A DNA stretch of 37,483 bases from Mycobacteriaceae bacterium (GTDB lineage: Bacteria > Actinomycetota > Actinomycetes > Mycobacteriales > Mycobacteriaceae). Below the pieces are notes generated by a model. The model did no database searches and was not told where the DNA came from. It worked only from the letters and a program-made list of their open reading frames with translations. The position numbers and the translations under genes are program-made. Position 1 is the first letter of the stretch. Each line of letters begins with the position of its first letter. Location of the stretch: NCBI GenBank assembly GCA_029977845.1, contig JAPOKC010000026.1, forward strand, positions 1 through 37,483. Reading direction: 5' to 3'. This document shows, in pieces, positions 8,763-19,833 of this stretch.

Positions 8763-9880
8763 CGGGATGTCATAGACAGCGTCTTGCGCAGCAACTGGCC
8801 GACGGCTTCGGTCTCGAGCAGGAAGCCGTCATGGCCGTACACCGACTCGATCACGTTCAATCCGGTGCTGCCGGGCAGCAGATCGGCCAGTTCCTGCTGC
8901 AGTCGCAACGGATAGAGGCGGTCGGAGGTGATGCCGCCGATGACGGCGGGAACGCGGCAGGAGCGCAGTGCGGCGGCCACCCCGCCACGGCCGCGCCCGA
9001 CATCGTGGCTGGACAGCGTCTCGGTCAGCGCGATGTAGCTGCCGGCGTCGAAACGCCGGATCAGTTTGGCGCCCTGGTGCTGCAGGTAGCTTTCGATGGC
9101 GTAGCGGCCACCGGCGGCGGGGTCCTCGTCATCCTGACCGCTGTTGCCGAACCGGGTGTCCAGTTCCGCCTCGCCCCGGTAGGTGAGATGGGCGAACCGG
9201 CGAGCCAGGTCCATACCCGCGTCGGGGGCGCGGCCGGTGCCGTAGTAGTCGCCGCCCTGCCAGTTCGGATCGGACTTGATGGCCGCGATCTGGGCGCTCT
9301 GGGTGCCGATCTGATCCGCGGTCGCCCGCGCGCCGACAGACAGCACCAGTCCGGCACGCACCCGTTCGGGGTGGCCGATCATCCATTCCAGGGCGCGTGC
9401 ACCGCCCATCGAGCCGCCCACCACTGCGGCCACCTCGTTGATACCCAGGGCGGATAGCGCCGCGACATCGGCACTGACCTGATCGCGGATCGTGATGGCC
9501 GGAAACCTTGAGCCCCAGGGCTTCCCGTCTCTGGCCAGCGAACTCGGTCCGGTGGATCCGCGGCAACCCCCCAGCACGTTGGTGGCCACCGCACACCAGC
9601 GATTCGTGTCGATCGGTGCGCCGGGTCCGGCGATCCCGTCCCACCATCCGGCGGTCGGATGGCCAGGCCCGGCCGGGCCGGTGATGTGTGAATCGCCGGT
9701 CAGGGCGTGCAGAACCAGTACGACGTTGTCGCGGTTCGGGGACAGCTCACCCCAGCGTTGCACCGCGATCGACACGTCGGAGATGACGGCGCCGCTTTCC
9801 AGTTTCAGCGGGCCGATGTCGACGACGCCGGTCTCGCCCTCGGGGGGCAAGGTCTCGATGCGCTCGAAGGAGAGAGTCAT
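8759..9880 (-). CDS. metXA: homoserine O-acetyltransferase
   Basis: The enzyme transfers acetyl from acetyl-CoA to L-homoserine, the committed step of methionine synthesis. It has an alpha/beta hydrolase fold: [13 protein letters not shown] oxyanion region, nucleophile elbow GGSMGG (Ser157), acid in GITSDRLYP (Asp320) and base in YGHDGF (His350), numbered from ATG 9880. The sequence is very close to M. tuberculosis MetA (Rv3341). The frame also allows a TTG start at 9895, giving a TTGA overlap with the metY stop. The ATG at 9880 aligns with the M. tuberculosis N-terminus and is preferred. It follows metY by 11 bp in the riboswitch-controlled unit and is coupled to the downstream methyltransferase. 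Confidence 0.95.
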   Translation of the reverse strand: MTLSFERIETLPPEGETGVVDIGPLKLESGAVISDVSIAVQRWGELSPNRDNVVLVLHALTGDSHITGPAGPGHPTAGWWDGIAGPGAPIDTNRWCAVATNVLGGCRGSTGPSSLARDGKPWGSRFPAITIRDQVSADVAALSALGINEVAAVVGGSMGGARALEWMIGHPERVRAGLVLSVGARATADQIGTQSAQIAAIKSDPNWQGGDYYGTGRAPDAGMDLARRFAHLTYRGEAELDTRFGNSGQDDEDPAAGGRYAIESYLQHQGAKLIRRFDAGSYIALTETLSSHDVGRGRGGVAAALRSCRVPAVIGGITSDRLYPLRLQQELADLLPGSTGLNVIESVYGHDGFLLETEAVGQLLRKTLSMTSR

Positions 9881-9891
9881 GTCAGGTTCAT

Positions 9892-11360
<1,469 letters not shown>

Positions 11361-11484
11361 GGACCCGCGCTTGCCGTGCAGCCGGTTTTCGACTACTCAA
11401 CCTGGTCATCACCCGGGGCACCCCACCGCGGTTGGAGGGTTGCCGGCCAGCAAGCCGGGGCTTGATGCTGGCGCTCATGACCGG
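11361..11484 (-). promoter_or_regulatory. SAM-IV riboswitch upstream of metY
   Basis: The minus strand matches the SAM-IV consensus as I know it from actinobacteria. Closing stem P1 pairs GGTCAT (11482-11477) with ATGACC (11408-11403). P2 has GCCAGC/GCTGGC arms (11472-11467 with 11451-11446) around the conserved CAAGCC element. P3 carries the GGCAACCCTCC...GGGGTGCC block (11444-11417). The 3' part GGCAAGCGCGGGTC (11374-11361) fits the extra SAM-IV helix/pseudoknot. A TANNNT box (TATCCT, 11495-11490) lies just upstream and would start transcription at about 11483. SAM-IV riboswitches before Rv3340-metA homologues are established. About 160 nt separate the aptamer from the metY ATG. Confidence 0.93.
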
Positions 11485-11590
11485 CCACGAGGATATCGCA
11501 CATCGGTCTGGGCTGGCTACCCCGACCGCGGCACAGGCGTAGCTACTGGTCAGTAGGCCAAGCCGCCCGACAGCGGGACCTCGCCCCTTG

Positions 11591-11643
11591 TAATGTTGGG
11601 CCCGCGAGCGAGCGCTCGCGGGGCGAGGAGGACGCGGACTCAC
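11591..11643 (+). promoter_or_regulatory. icd promoter -10 box, 10-bp inverted repeat and ribosome-binding site
   Basis: TAATGT at 11591-11596 fits the mycobacterial -10 pattern TANNNT and predicts a start near 11603. A perfect inverted repeat, CCCGCGAGCG and its complement (11601-11610 and 11613-11622, 2-bp spacer), covers that predicted start. AGGAGG (11626-11631) follows, 12 bases before the icd ATG. The palindrome could be an operator at the transcription start or a hairpin at the 5' end of the mRNA. The positions are seen directly; the promoter function is inferred. Confidence 0.55.
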
Positions 11644-12870
11644 ATGTCGAGTGGACGCAAGATCAAGGTTGAGGGCACCGTCGTCGATCTTGACGGCGAC
11701 GAGATGACACGGATCATCTGGAAGCTCATCAAGGACACCTTGATCCTGCCCTACCTCGACGTGAACCTTGAGTACTACGACCTCGGTATGGAGAACCGCG
11801 ATGCCACCGACGACCAGGTGACCATCGACTCCGCCAACGCCATCCTCAAGCACCATGTGGGCGTCAAATGCGCCACCATCACTCCCGACGAGGCCCGCGT
11901 CAAGGAGTTCAACCTCAAGAAGATGTGGCTGTCACCCAACGGCACCATCCGTAACATCCTGGGTGGCACGATCTTCCGCGCGCCGATCGTCATCTCCAAC
12001 ATCCCCCGCCTGGTGCCCGGCTGGACCAAACCGATCATCATCGGAAGGCACGCCTTCGGCGACCAGTACCGCGCGACCAACTTCAAGGTTGACCGCCCGG
12101 GCACCGTCACGCTCAGCTTCACCCCCGAGGACGGCAGCGAACCGATCGTGCACGAGGTGGTGCGTATCCCCGAGGACGGCGGCGTCGTCATGGGTATGTA
12201 CAACTTCAAGAAGTCGATCCAGGACTTCGCCCACTCGTCGTTCTCCTATGCGCTGCAACAGAACTACCCGGTGTACCTGTCGACGAAGAACACCATCCTC
12301 AAGGCCTATGACGGGATGTTCAAGGACGAGTTCCAGCGGATCTTCGACGAGGATTACAAGGAAGAGTTCGACAAGCGCGGGCTGACCTACGAGCACCGGC
12401 TGATCGACGACATGGTTGCCTCCTGCCTGAAGTGGGAGGGCGGCTATGTCTGGGCCTGTAAGAACTACGACGGTGACGTCGAGTCCGACATCGTCGCCCA
12501 GGGCTACGGTTCGCTGGGTCTGATGACGTCGGTGCTGATGACCCCGGACGGTCAGACCGTCGAAGCAGAGGCCGCCCACGGCACCGTCACCCGGCACTAC
12601 CGTCAGCATCAGCAGGGCAAGCCGACCTCGACCAATCCGATCGCCTCGATTTTCGCCTGGACCCGCGGTCTGGAGCATCGTGGCAAGCTGGACAAGACGC
12701 CCGAGGTGATCGAGTTCGCCCACACCCTCGAAGAGGTCGTGATCCACACCGTCGAGGGCGGCGAGATGACCAAGGACCTCGCGCTGCTGATCAGCCCGGA
12801 ACAGCCGTGGCAGACCAGCGAGCAGTTCCTCGAGACGCTGGCCGAGAACCTCAAGAGGGCCCTCGCCTGA
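11644..12870 (+). CDS. icd: NADP-dependent isocitrate dehydrogenase
   Basis: The 408-residue enzyme decarboxylates isocitrate to 2-oxoglutarate and makes NADPH in the TCA cycle. It belongs to the homodimeric eukaryote-like IDH class. Landmarks include [14 protein letters not shown] [30 protein letters not shown] (substrate-binding Ser/Asn/Arg), [21 protein letters not shown] with metal-binding Asp residues, [16 protein letters not shown] and [12 protein letters not shown]. Identity to M. tuberculosis Icd1 (Rv3339c) is evidently high along the whole length. The gene diverges from the metY riboswitch. The next gene begins in its last codon, so icd probably heads a three-gene transcript. Confidence 0.97.
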   Translation: MSSGRKIKVEGTVVDLDGDEMTRIIWKLIKDTLILPYLDVNLEYYDLGMENRDATDDQVTIDSANAILKHHVGVKCATITPDEARVKEFNLKKMWLSPNGTIRNILGGTIFRAPIVISNIPRLVPGWTKPIIIGRHAFGDQYRATNFKVDRPGTVTLSFTPEDGSEPIVHEVVRIPEDGGVVMGMYNFKKSIQDFAHSSFSYALQQNYPVYLSTKNTILKAYDGMFKDEFQRIFDEDYKEEFDKRGLTYEHRLIDDMVASCLKWEGGYVWACKNYDGDVESDIVAQGYGSLGLMTSVLMTPDGQTVEAEAAHGTVTRHYRQHQQGKPTSTNPIASIFAWTRGLEHRGKLDKTPEVIEFAHTLEEVVIHTVEGGEMTKDLALLISPEQPWQTSEQFLETLAENLKRALA

Positions 12871-13673
12871 TCGTCACCACTGTCAACGTCAACGGGGTGC
12901 GCGCCGCCGTCCGGGAGCGCTCGGCGGACAACCGCGGCCTGTTGCACTGGCTGTCCGGTACGGAATCCGATGTGGTCTGTATGCAGGAGATCCGCGCCGA
13001 TGACGGCCAACTGGCCCAGGCCCTGGCACCGGCGCTGGACGCGGGCTGGCACCTGGCCTCCGCCGAGCCGCACCTCAAGGGCCGCAGCGGTGTGGCGGTA
13101 CTCGGCCGGAGTCCGTTCTCGGCGGTCCGGATCGGTTTGCCCGCAACGGAATTCGAGAATCACGGCCGCTACCTCGAGGTCGACCTTGCTGACGGGACCA
13201 CGGTGGGCAGTGTTTACGTCCATACCGGCGAGGCCGGCACCGACCGGCAGCTGGAGAAGGAGCGGTTCATGGCCGCTCTCGGCAGGCGGATGGCGGAACT
13301 CGCCGCCGGCGGGCGTGCTGCGGTGTTGTGCGGCGACTGGAACATCGCCCACACCGAGCACGACATCAAAGCGTGGAAGGCCAACGTCAAGAAGGCCGGC
13401 TTTCTGCCCAGCGAGCGCCAGTGGCTGACCGAACTGATGGACGCCGGCTGGGTGGATGTGCTGCGCCGGGTGCAGCCCGAGGGCCCCGGCCCCTACAGCT
13501 GGTGGTCATGGCGTGGCAAAGCCTTCGACAACGACGCCGGCTGGCGTATCGACTACCACCTGGCCACCGAACCGCTCGCGTGCCGCGTCCGGTCGGCGCA
13601 CGTCGAGAAGCCGGAGGCCTACGCGCTGCGCTGGACCGACCACGCCCCGGTCACCGTGGAGTTCAGCCCATGA
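12867..13673 (+). CDS. xth: exonuclease III/AP endonuclease family protein, apparent CTG start
   Basis: The protein is an endonuclease/exonuclease/phosphatase fold DNA-repair enzyme, about 268 residues. Motifs follow ExoIII order: NVNG (catalytic Asn), MQEIRA (metal-binding Glu), [31 protein letters not shown] (catalytic Asp/Asn), [21 protein letters not shown] and WTDHAPV (catalytic Asp-His). No ATG, GTG or TTG lies between GTG 12807, deep in icd, and the first conserved residues. CTG 12867 forms CTGA with the icd stop. It puts the initiator exactly where E. coli ExoIII has Met (M-K-F-V-S-F-N-I-N-G against [10 protein letters not shown]). AAGAGGG lies seven bases upstream. If CTG is not used, the start is GTG 12807. 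Confidence 0.85.
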   Translation: MIVTTVNVNGVRAAVRERSADNRGLLHWLSGTESDVVCMQEIRADDGQLAQALAPALDAGWHLASAEPHLKGRSGVAVLGRSPFSAVRIGLPATEFENHGRYLEVDLADGTTVGSVYVHTGEAGTDRQLEKERFMAALGRRMAELAAGGRAAVLCGDWNIAHTEHDIKAWKANVKKAGFLPSERQWLTELMDAGWVDVLRRVQPEGPGPYSWWSWRGKAFDNDAGWRIDYHLATEPLACRVRSAHVEKPEAYALRWTDHAPVTVEFSP

Positions 13674-15694
13674 AAACCCTGCGACTCGCCGGCGGTGTCG
13701 GCATCGGTCTGGGCCTGGCCCTGTATGCGAGCACAGGTATTGCCGCCGCCGACCCCGCCGACCAGTCCGCGCCAAACCCGCATCGCCGATCTCCGGTCAA
13801 ACACCAAGGTGTGCAAGCACATTCGGCCCGTGCGGCGACCGACAAAGGCATCACCGTCGACCCCACCGTGGGGCTCGTGGACGGGATCATCCAGGGCAGG
13901 TTGAACGCAACCAGTTCGAGGGGCCTTCCGCTGGCCGTCACCGCTCTGGGCGGTGGCAACGGCGGCAAGCTGGCCACCGGAACAATCGCACGGGATCCGC
14001 AGACCTTCACCGCCCTGCCGTACGCCACCTGGATGGACACCGGGGTCAAAGGATCCGAGACGTTCAGTGTCCGGGTCGCCGAGGTCACTCCCTTCGATCA
14101 GGCCCTGACCGCGATCCCGGTGATCGGACTGGCCGCCGCGCCGGTGATCAGCCTGTTGCAGCAATTGCCGCTCATCAGTGATCTGCTGACCCCGCTCATC
14201 GGCGCCGCGATCGTCGCGCGGTTCGAGGTCGACACCGCCGCACTGGCCCCCGGTGGCACTCCGGTGGCCTTCACCTATCGCATCACCTCGTTCGACGGCA
14301 CCCCGATCAGCACGAACTTCTTCCCTGCGGCGGGCCTTGGAACCGGTGACACCGCGGCGATGTTGCTCTACGGCCCCGGTCTGGGTGACCGGGGCGCGAT
14401 CAATCCCTACGAGGTGGCCGGCACCGCGGACTCGGTCCCCGGCGTGTGGTTGCAACGTCGCGCCGGCTTCAACGTCATCACCTGGGATCCCCGTGGCGAG
14501 TACGACTCCGGCGGCATCATGCAGATCGACAATCCGTTCTATGAGGGCCGCGACGCCTCGGCGATCATCAGCTGGGCCGCCGCCAACACCCCGGCCGCGC
14601 TGAACAGCCCCGGTGATCCCAAGGTCGGCATGGTGGGCGGCTCCTACGGCGGCGGCATCCAGCTCGTGACCGCGAGCACCGATCCCCGTATCGACGCCAT
14701 CGCGCCGGACATCGCCTGGAATTCCACGGTCACCTCGCTGTATCCCTACGACACCTTCAAGACCACCTGGGCCAACATCCTTCTGGTGTTCCTGCTCAGC
14801 GCCCAGGCCCGGGTCAACGACCAGGTCTACCGCGGCATCACCACCGGCAACCTGCTCGGCTGGCTGAGTCCGACGTCCCTGGCCGCACTGTCGAGCACCG
14901 GACCCACCGCCCTGCTCGCCGATCTGAAGATTCCGACTCTGCTGGTGCAGGGCACCGTCGACGCGCTGTTCCCGCCCGACGAGGCGGTCGCCAACGCCGA
15001 GGCGATCCTGGCCAACCCGTGGAGCCCGGAGGTGAAGATGCTCTGGTTCTGCGGCGGGCACGGGATCTGTGTGGACCCGGAGAACCCCGGACAGCAGTCG
15101 CGGATCTTCACCGACACGCTGGCCTGGATGCGTCAGTACGTCGCCGGTGACGGATCGGCGGCCGACGCCATCCCGGCCTTCCAGTGGTACGACCAGAAGG
15201 GCGACTACTACAGCTCGATGCTGTTGCCGTTCCAGGACGGCTTCAACCAGCCGACGCCCTACACCGTCACCGGAACCGGCGGAACGCTCGGCATCGTCCC
15301 GCTGCTCGGCGGATCCGGCCTGCTGGCCACCCCGGCCGTCAATGCGATAAACCTCAGTGCCACACCGGATCTCGGGTCTCAGATCGTCGGCTCACCGCAA
15401 CTGAGCTTCAGCTACCAGGGTCTGGGCACGTCGCGGACGGTGTTCGCTCAACTCGTCGATGACGCGACCGGTCGGGTGGTCGGGCAGTTGGTGTCGCCGA
15501 TCCCGGTGACCCTCGACGGTCAGCCGCACACGGTCTCGGTCCCGATGTACGACATCGCCTACACGGTGGGGGCCGGTGACTCGCTGACCCTGCAGATCAC
15601 CAGTTCGGCCGCGATGTTCGCCAACTCCGCGATCGGGTTGATCAGCATCTCCGACCCCCGGCTGGACCTTCCCCTGCGTGCGGTGCCCGGTTAG
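13670..15694 (+). CDS. secreted alpha/beta hydrolase, S15/CocE-like peptidase family
   Basis: The 674-residue protein starts at ATG 13670, overlapping the xth stop as ATGA. A signal peptide (about 1-27, ending GIAAA-DP) predicts export. After a basic linker, a beta-rich region (about 60-270) precedes the hydrolase core: WDPRGEYDSGG, nucleophile elbow GGSYGG (Ser325), acid in VQGTVDALFPPDE (Asp431) and base in CGGHGICVDP (His464). The last 200 residues are beta-rich and resemble the jelly-roll C-terminal domain of X-Pro dipeptidyl-peptidases and cocaine esterases. The substrate is unknown. The coupling to xth and icd is unexpected for a secreted enzyme. The stop overlaps the convergent GH5 gene's stop at 15691-15694. 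Confidence 0.87.
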   Translation: MKTLRLAGGVGIGLGLALYASTGIAAADPADQSAPNPHRRSPVKHQGVQAHSARAATDKGITVDPTVGLVDGIIQGRLNATSSRGLPLAVTALGGGNGGKLATGTIARDPQTFTALPYATWMDTGVKGSETFSVRVAEVTPFDQALTAIPVIGLAAAPVISLLQQLPLISDLLTPLIGAAIVARFEVDTAALAPGGTPVAFTYRITSFDGTPISTNFFPAAGLGTGDTAAMLLYGPGLGDRGAINPYEVAGTADSVPGVWLQRRAGFNVITWDPRGEYDSGGIMQIDNPFYEGRDASAIISWAAANTPAALNSPGDPKVGMVGGSYGGGIQLVTASTDPRIDAIAPDIAWNSTVTSLYPYDTFKTTWANILLVFLLSAQARVNDQVYRGITTGNLLGWLSPTSLAALSSTGPTALLADLKIPTLLVQGTVDALFPPDEAVANAEAILANPWSPEVKMLWFCGGHGICVDPENPGQQSRIFTDTLAWMRQYVAGDGSAADAIPAFQWYDQKGDYYSSMLLPFQDGFNQPTPYTVTGTGGTLGIVPLLGGSGLLATPAVNAINLSATPDLGSQIVGSPQLSFSYQGLGTSRTVFAQLVDDATGRVVGQLVSPIPVTLDGQPHTVSVPMYDIAYTVGAGDSLTLQITSSAAMFANSAIGLISISDPRLDLPLRAVPG

Positions 15695-18600
15695 ACGGCC
15701 ACCACCCGGTCGCTGATCGTCCCGGCGCCCGATCCGTCGACGATCCTCGCCCCGGACGGAGTCGACAGCGTCACGGTGAACGTCTCCCTGGTCTCGGCGG
15801 TGACGTCAGCGTTGACGATGATCGCGATGGTCTTGCTGGTCTCACCTGGCGCGAAAATGATGGTGCCCGAGGAGGCGATGTAGTCGCTGCCGGCGGTCGC
15901 GGTGCCGTTGGAGGTGGCGTAGGCGACGGTGACCGCACTCGTCGAGGCCGAACTGAGTGTCACCGTGAAGACGGCCAGCGAACTCCCGCCGGCGGAGGTG
16001 AACTCGATCGGGGTGAGGTAGGCCATCTTGTTGGTGTTGACGGTGAGCCAGTCGTCGGCCAGGACGCCGCCGGTGTCCCCGGAGTTGGGGTTCCAGGACC
16101 AGTAGGTCCAACTGATGTTCTGGGTGCCGGCGGGGATGTCTCTGGTGCCGTCGTTGTTGAGGTCTCCGGAGATGTAGGAGGTGATCGCCTCGAGCCAGAC
16201 GGCGTCCTTGGGGTCGGTCAGTTTGGTGCCGAACTCTCCGATGTAGACCGGAGCGATGTTCAGTTCGTAGATGTAGCCCCACATCTGGCGGAACTTGGCG
16301 GGTAGGCCGGCACCGAAATCGGCGGTCTGGAACCAGGTCTGGGGGAAGACCGAGTTGGGGTAGTCGTGCGGGGAGTACACGACCCGGTTGGCGACGTTGA
16401 GCACGATCGGCCGGTCTTTGACGCCCAGCAGGTTGCCGCCCCACCAGTAGTTCTGCCCCTGGTAGCTTTCAACGCCCTCGACGAACACCAGCAGGTTGGG
16501 GTTGGCTCCCAGTGCGGCGTTTCCGGCCCGCTCGGCCGCTCGCGCCCAGTCGGTGGCCCCGCCGCCGCCCCAGGTGCCGTTGTGCGGTTCGTTGTGCAGG
16601 TCGACGCCGATCACCGTCGGGTTGTTCTTGTAGCGGGCGGCCAGGGTGGCCCAGTCGGCTACCCAGGCATCCTCGGTGTAGGTGCTGTCGTACCACAGTC
16701 CGTTGTCGGAGGTGCCCGCGCCGGCGCCGCTGCGGTGATGGTCGAGGATCACCCGCATGCCCTGTTGTCCGGCGTAGGCGACGATCGCGTCCATCACCTG
16801 CAGGCCCGAGAGGCCCTGCAGGTCAGGGTTTTTGGAGAAATCGATGCCGTTGGGTGCGGCGGTGGTGTGTAGCAGTTCGCTGGAGAACGGCAGCCGGATG
16901 GTGTTGAAACCGAGTGCGGCCATCTGGTTGATCATGTCTCTGTAGCTGCGTGTCCACAGCCCGTGCGGCGCCTGGGTGGTGGACTCCATACCGAACCAGT
17001 TGACTCCGGAGATCGCCACCGTCTTGCCCTGGGAGTCCAGGATCTGGTTGCCGGCGGTGTGCAGGAAGCCCGGGGCCATCCCGCCGGATCCCGGCTCGGT
17101 GGCCGAGGCATCGGAGATACTGACACCCGGCGTCAGGGGTGCTGCCACATCGTCGTTGAGGATGGTCCCGATTGCCGTCGCGCGGGCGATGGTGACACCC
17201 GAGGGATTCGACAGGGTGACGGTGAAGGTCTCGTCGGGTTCTACGGTGGCGTCGCCGAGGATGCCCACATGCACCGACTGCGAGGTCACGCCGGGGACGA
17301 AGGTGATGGTCCCGGAACCGGCCGTGTAGTCGACGCCGGCGGTAGCGGTGCTGTTGGCGGTCGCATAGGCCACGCTGACCGGGGTGGCCGATGCCTTGTC
17401 CAGGGTTGCGACGAACATGAAGTGGGCGTGCTCACCGTTGCCCTCGATCACCGCGAGATCGGCGATGGACACCTTCGGCGCCACTCCCGGCGACGGGTCG
17501 AGGTCGTCGTTGGTGATGGTGCCCGTCGCGGTGGCATCAGCGACGGTGGCGTTCGATGCGTTGGACAGGTTCATCGTGAACTGCTCGTTGAGCTCGTACA
17601 GGGTGTCACCGTTGATGGCGACGCTGACGGTCTTGGCGGTGTCGCCCGGCGCGAAGCTCAGTGTGCCCACCGTCGGGATGTAGTCGCCGGCGGTCGCGGT
17701 GTCGTCACTCGTGGTGTAGCCCACACTCACGGTGTTGGTGGAGGGTTTGGACAACTGGACCGTGAAGGTCATCGCGGAGGTGCCGGTATTGCCCTCGGCG
17801 GTGCTGCGATCGGCCACCGACAGGGTCGGAAGTGGAGTCGCCGGAGCCGCACCGAAGATCAGGTTCTGCCACTTGGTGCGCGCGCTGCTGTCCAGGGCGA
17901 CGATATTGCCGGTCTGCAGCTGGCCGAGGGTGACCCCCGTCAGGGTGTAGCTCTGGTTGTTGCCGACGATCGTGATCCTGGTCGATCCGCCGGCGTCGGT
18001 GACATCGAACTCCGGCGCCTTGAACCAGCCGAAGTCGAGTTTGTCCTTGGCCGGGTCGAACGCCAGCGCCGTGTTGGTGCCGTACCTCCACGCGATGACG
18101 GTGGTCGTCCCCACCTGGCCGGACGGAGGCGTCCCGTTGCCGGCGGCAGTAGGCCAGACAGTGGTGCCGGCGATCGGCACACCCTGAGGCTTGATCTGGG
18201 AATCAGGCATCGAGGTGAAGCCGAGTTGCTTGTACAGCGAGTCCTCCCGCACCTGGGCGAAGTGGAAGACGAAGTTCGCTGCGCTCAACTGGCTCTTGGT
18301 GACACCCTTGAGGATCAGCGATTGGCCGGTACCGGCATTGGAGATGATGATGCCGTTGGGGCTGTCGGCCATGTACAGCTGTTCGCGGGTGCCGAAGTAG
18401 CGGAAGTCAACGACATCGGTGGCCGGGTTGAACGCCACGGTGTCGACCTGGCCCACCTCGTGCGAACGCATGTAGACCGTGTTGGGTGCGGCTGTCACGC
18501 CGTGCTCCCAGGCCAGCGCGCCGGAAAGGTCCTGTCGGAGATGATCGTTGATGATCGGAGTGAAGTTGTCGACGGTCAGCTGGCCGAGTGACACCCCCTG

Positions 18601-19812
18601 CAGGATCGCGGTCTCGCCCGTCCACGGACTGCGGAAGCCGACCCCGTCCGGGGTGTCGACGACGATGAAGTTGTGCACCGACACGTCGCCGAGGTCGAGT
18701 TTGTCCTTCGCGGGGTTGAATCCGGTGATATCGGGTCCGGCGGCAGTGATGGTGTAGGTCCTTCCGGTACTCGTGCCGGTGTTCGGTGCAGTGTTGGTGA
18801 TGGTGCCGGTTGCGGTGGCCGCGGTGATGGTTGCACCGGTCGGGTTCGACAGTGTGACGGTGAACGTCTCACTGGCCTCGACGGTGGTGTCGGCAAGGAT
18901 CGGCACGCTGATCTGCTGGGAAGTCACCCCCGGGGCAAACGACACCGTGCCCGAGACCGCGGAGTAATCGGAGCCCGCGGTGGCCGTTGCGTTGCCCGTG
19001 GCATAGCCCACGGTGACCGCAGTCGCCGACGCCTTGGACAGCGTCACCGGGAAGACGGCCGTGCCCGACCCGGTGGCCGGTTCGGCCACCGTCACAGCGC
19101 CCACCGAAACCGCCGGCGGAGCTGCTGACGGAGGGGGGCTTGCGACACCGTTGAGTTGCAGACCGGTCACCGCCGAACCGCCCGCACCAGTGGCGGCCTG
19201 GAACCCGAACGACACACTCTGACCGGCTGCCAACTGGCCGTTCCACGCGGCGTTGCTCACCACATAAACGTCACCGACATGACTGGAGACCACCCCGTTC
19301 CACAGGTTCGTGATCAGCGCCGGAGTATTGAAACTCACCGCCCAACCGTTCAAAGCACCCGAACCCGCCGACACGGTCACATTCCCGATGAATCCCGCAC
19401 CCCAGTTATCGCCGACGCTGTAGGTGACTGCCGGGTTGGCCGATGTCGCGGCCGTCGCCGGGTTCGTCGCGGTGATCGCGCCCCTGATGCGTCGGTTGGT
19501 CCGGTTGACCTCGCGGCTCGTCAGAGACATTGCGGCCGTGACCAAGTCCAGCCGCCCCGCCGGCGTCCCGCCAACGACGGCGGCGGCCTTTGCCACCGTC
19601 AGCGCGGGCGCCGACCTGACGGGTTGGAGATTGCGCGCTCCGGACCGGGGTGAGGGTGCCGAGTTCGAGGATGACGTCGAGGAGGAAGTCGGTGAATTAG
19701 TCGGCTCGTCTGGGGCGGCCACGCAAGGAGCGGCGGCCACTACACCGCCGATACCCAAAGCGACGGCCAGGGCGCCGACGCGGCCTACGGAAATGAATTC
19801 TGCAGCGAACAT
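15691..19812 (-). CDS. secreted modular cellulase-like protein: CBM2, Calx-beta repeats, GH5 catalytic domain
   Basis: The protein has 1373 residues from ATG 19812 (ribosome-binding AGAGG upstream; the longer open frame to 20037 is not coding). Order: signal peptide (1-33), Ser/Thr/Pro linker, CBM2-type carbohydrate-binding domain (about 126-222, Trp137, 157, 171, 190), Calx-beta 1 (236-340), three related modules of about 70 residues (351-416, 450-515, 570-640), Calx-beta 2 (663-771) and 3 (779-888), then a Calx-beta first strand (896-910) interrupted by a GH5 cellulase domain (911-1270), and the rest of that Calx-beta (1276-1369). GH5 catalysis: acid/base Glu1075 in HNEP and nucleophile Glu1193 in IGEFG; Arg973, His1149 and SWTYWSW are also present. 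It should bind and cut beta-glucans outside the cell. TetR-type control is likely. Confidence 0.92.
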   Translation of the reverse strand: MFAAEFISVGRVGALAVALGIGGVVAAAPCVAAPDEPTNSPTSSSTSSSNSAPSPRSGARNLQPVRSAPALTVAKAAAVVGGTPAGRLDLVTAAMSLTSREVNRTNRRIRGAITATNPATAATSANPAVTYSVGDNWGAGFIGNVTVSAGSGALNGWAVSFNTPALITNLWNGVVSSHVGDVYVVSNAAWNGQLAAGQSVSFGFQAATGAGGSAVTGLQLNGVASPPPSAAPPAVSVGAVTVAEPATGSGTAVFPVTLSKASATAVTVGYATGNATATAGSDYSAVSGTVSFAPGVTSQQISVPILADTTVEASETFTVTLSNPTGATITAATATGTITNTAPNTGTSTGRTYTITAAGPDITGFNPAKDKLDLGDVSVHNFIVVDTPDGVGFRSPWTGETAILQGVSLGQLTVDNFTPIINDHLRQDLSGALAWEHGVTAAPNTVYMRSHEVGQVDTVAFNPATDVVDFRYFGTREQLYMADSPNGIIISNAGTGQSLILKGVTKSQLSAANFVFHFAQVREDSLYKQLGFTSMPDSQIKPQGVPIAGTTVWPTAAGNGTPPSGQVGTTTVIAWRYGTNTALAFDPAKDKLDFGWFKAPEFDVTDAGGSTRITIVGNNQSYTLTGVTLGQLQTGNIVALDSSARTKWQNLIFGAAPATPLPTLSVADRSTAEGNTGTSAMTFTVQLSKPSTNTVSVGYTTSDDTATAGDYIPTVGTLSFAPGDTAKTVSVAINGDTLYELNEQFTMNLSNASNATVADATATGTITNDDLDPSPGVAPKVSIADLAVIEGNGEHAHFMFVATLDKASATPVSVAYATANSTATAGVDYTAGSGTITFVPGVTSQSVHVGILGDATVEPDETFTVTLSNPSGVTIARATAIGTILNDDVAAPLTPGVSISDASATEPGSGGMAPGFLHTAGNQILDSQGKTVAISGVNWFGMESTTQAPHGLWTRSYRDMINQMAALGFNTIRLPFSSELLHTTAAPNGIDFSKNPDLQGLSGLQVMDAIVAYAGQQGMRVILDHHRSGAGAGTSDNGLWYDSTYTEDAWVADWATLAARYKNNPTVIGVDLHNEPHNGTWGGGGATDWARAAERAGNAALGANPNLLVFVEGVESYQGQNYWWGGNLLGVKDRPIVLNVANRVVYSPHDYPNSVFPQTWFQTADFGAGLPAKFRQMWGYIYELNIAPVYIGEFGTKLTDPKDAVWLEAITSYISGDLNNDGTRDIPAGTQNISWTYWSWNPNSGDTGGVLADDWLTVNTNKMAYLTPIEFTSAGGSSLAVFTVTLSSASTSAVTVAYATSNGTATAGSDYIASSGTIIFAPGETSKTIAIIVNADVTAETRETFTVTLSTPSGARIVDGSGAGTISDRVVAV

Positions 19813-19833
19813 GGGGAGCCTCTCGTGATGCAC

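Noticed and set aside
8501..9457. Long plus-strand open frame opposite metX and the methyltransferase
   Set aside because: Composition is Arg/Gly/His-rich with no domain; it is the antisense shadow of two clearly coding genes in GC-rich DNA.
13328..13669. N-terminal extension of the secreted hydrolase frame into xth
   Set aside because: ATG 13670 gives a proper signal peptide and an ATGA overlap; the upstream part is out-of-frame xth.
16963..18591. 542-codon plus-strand open frame opposite the GH5 gene
   Set aside because: Gly/Arg/Asp-rich mirror of the Thr/Ala/Gly-rich repeats; no recognisable protein.
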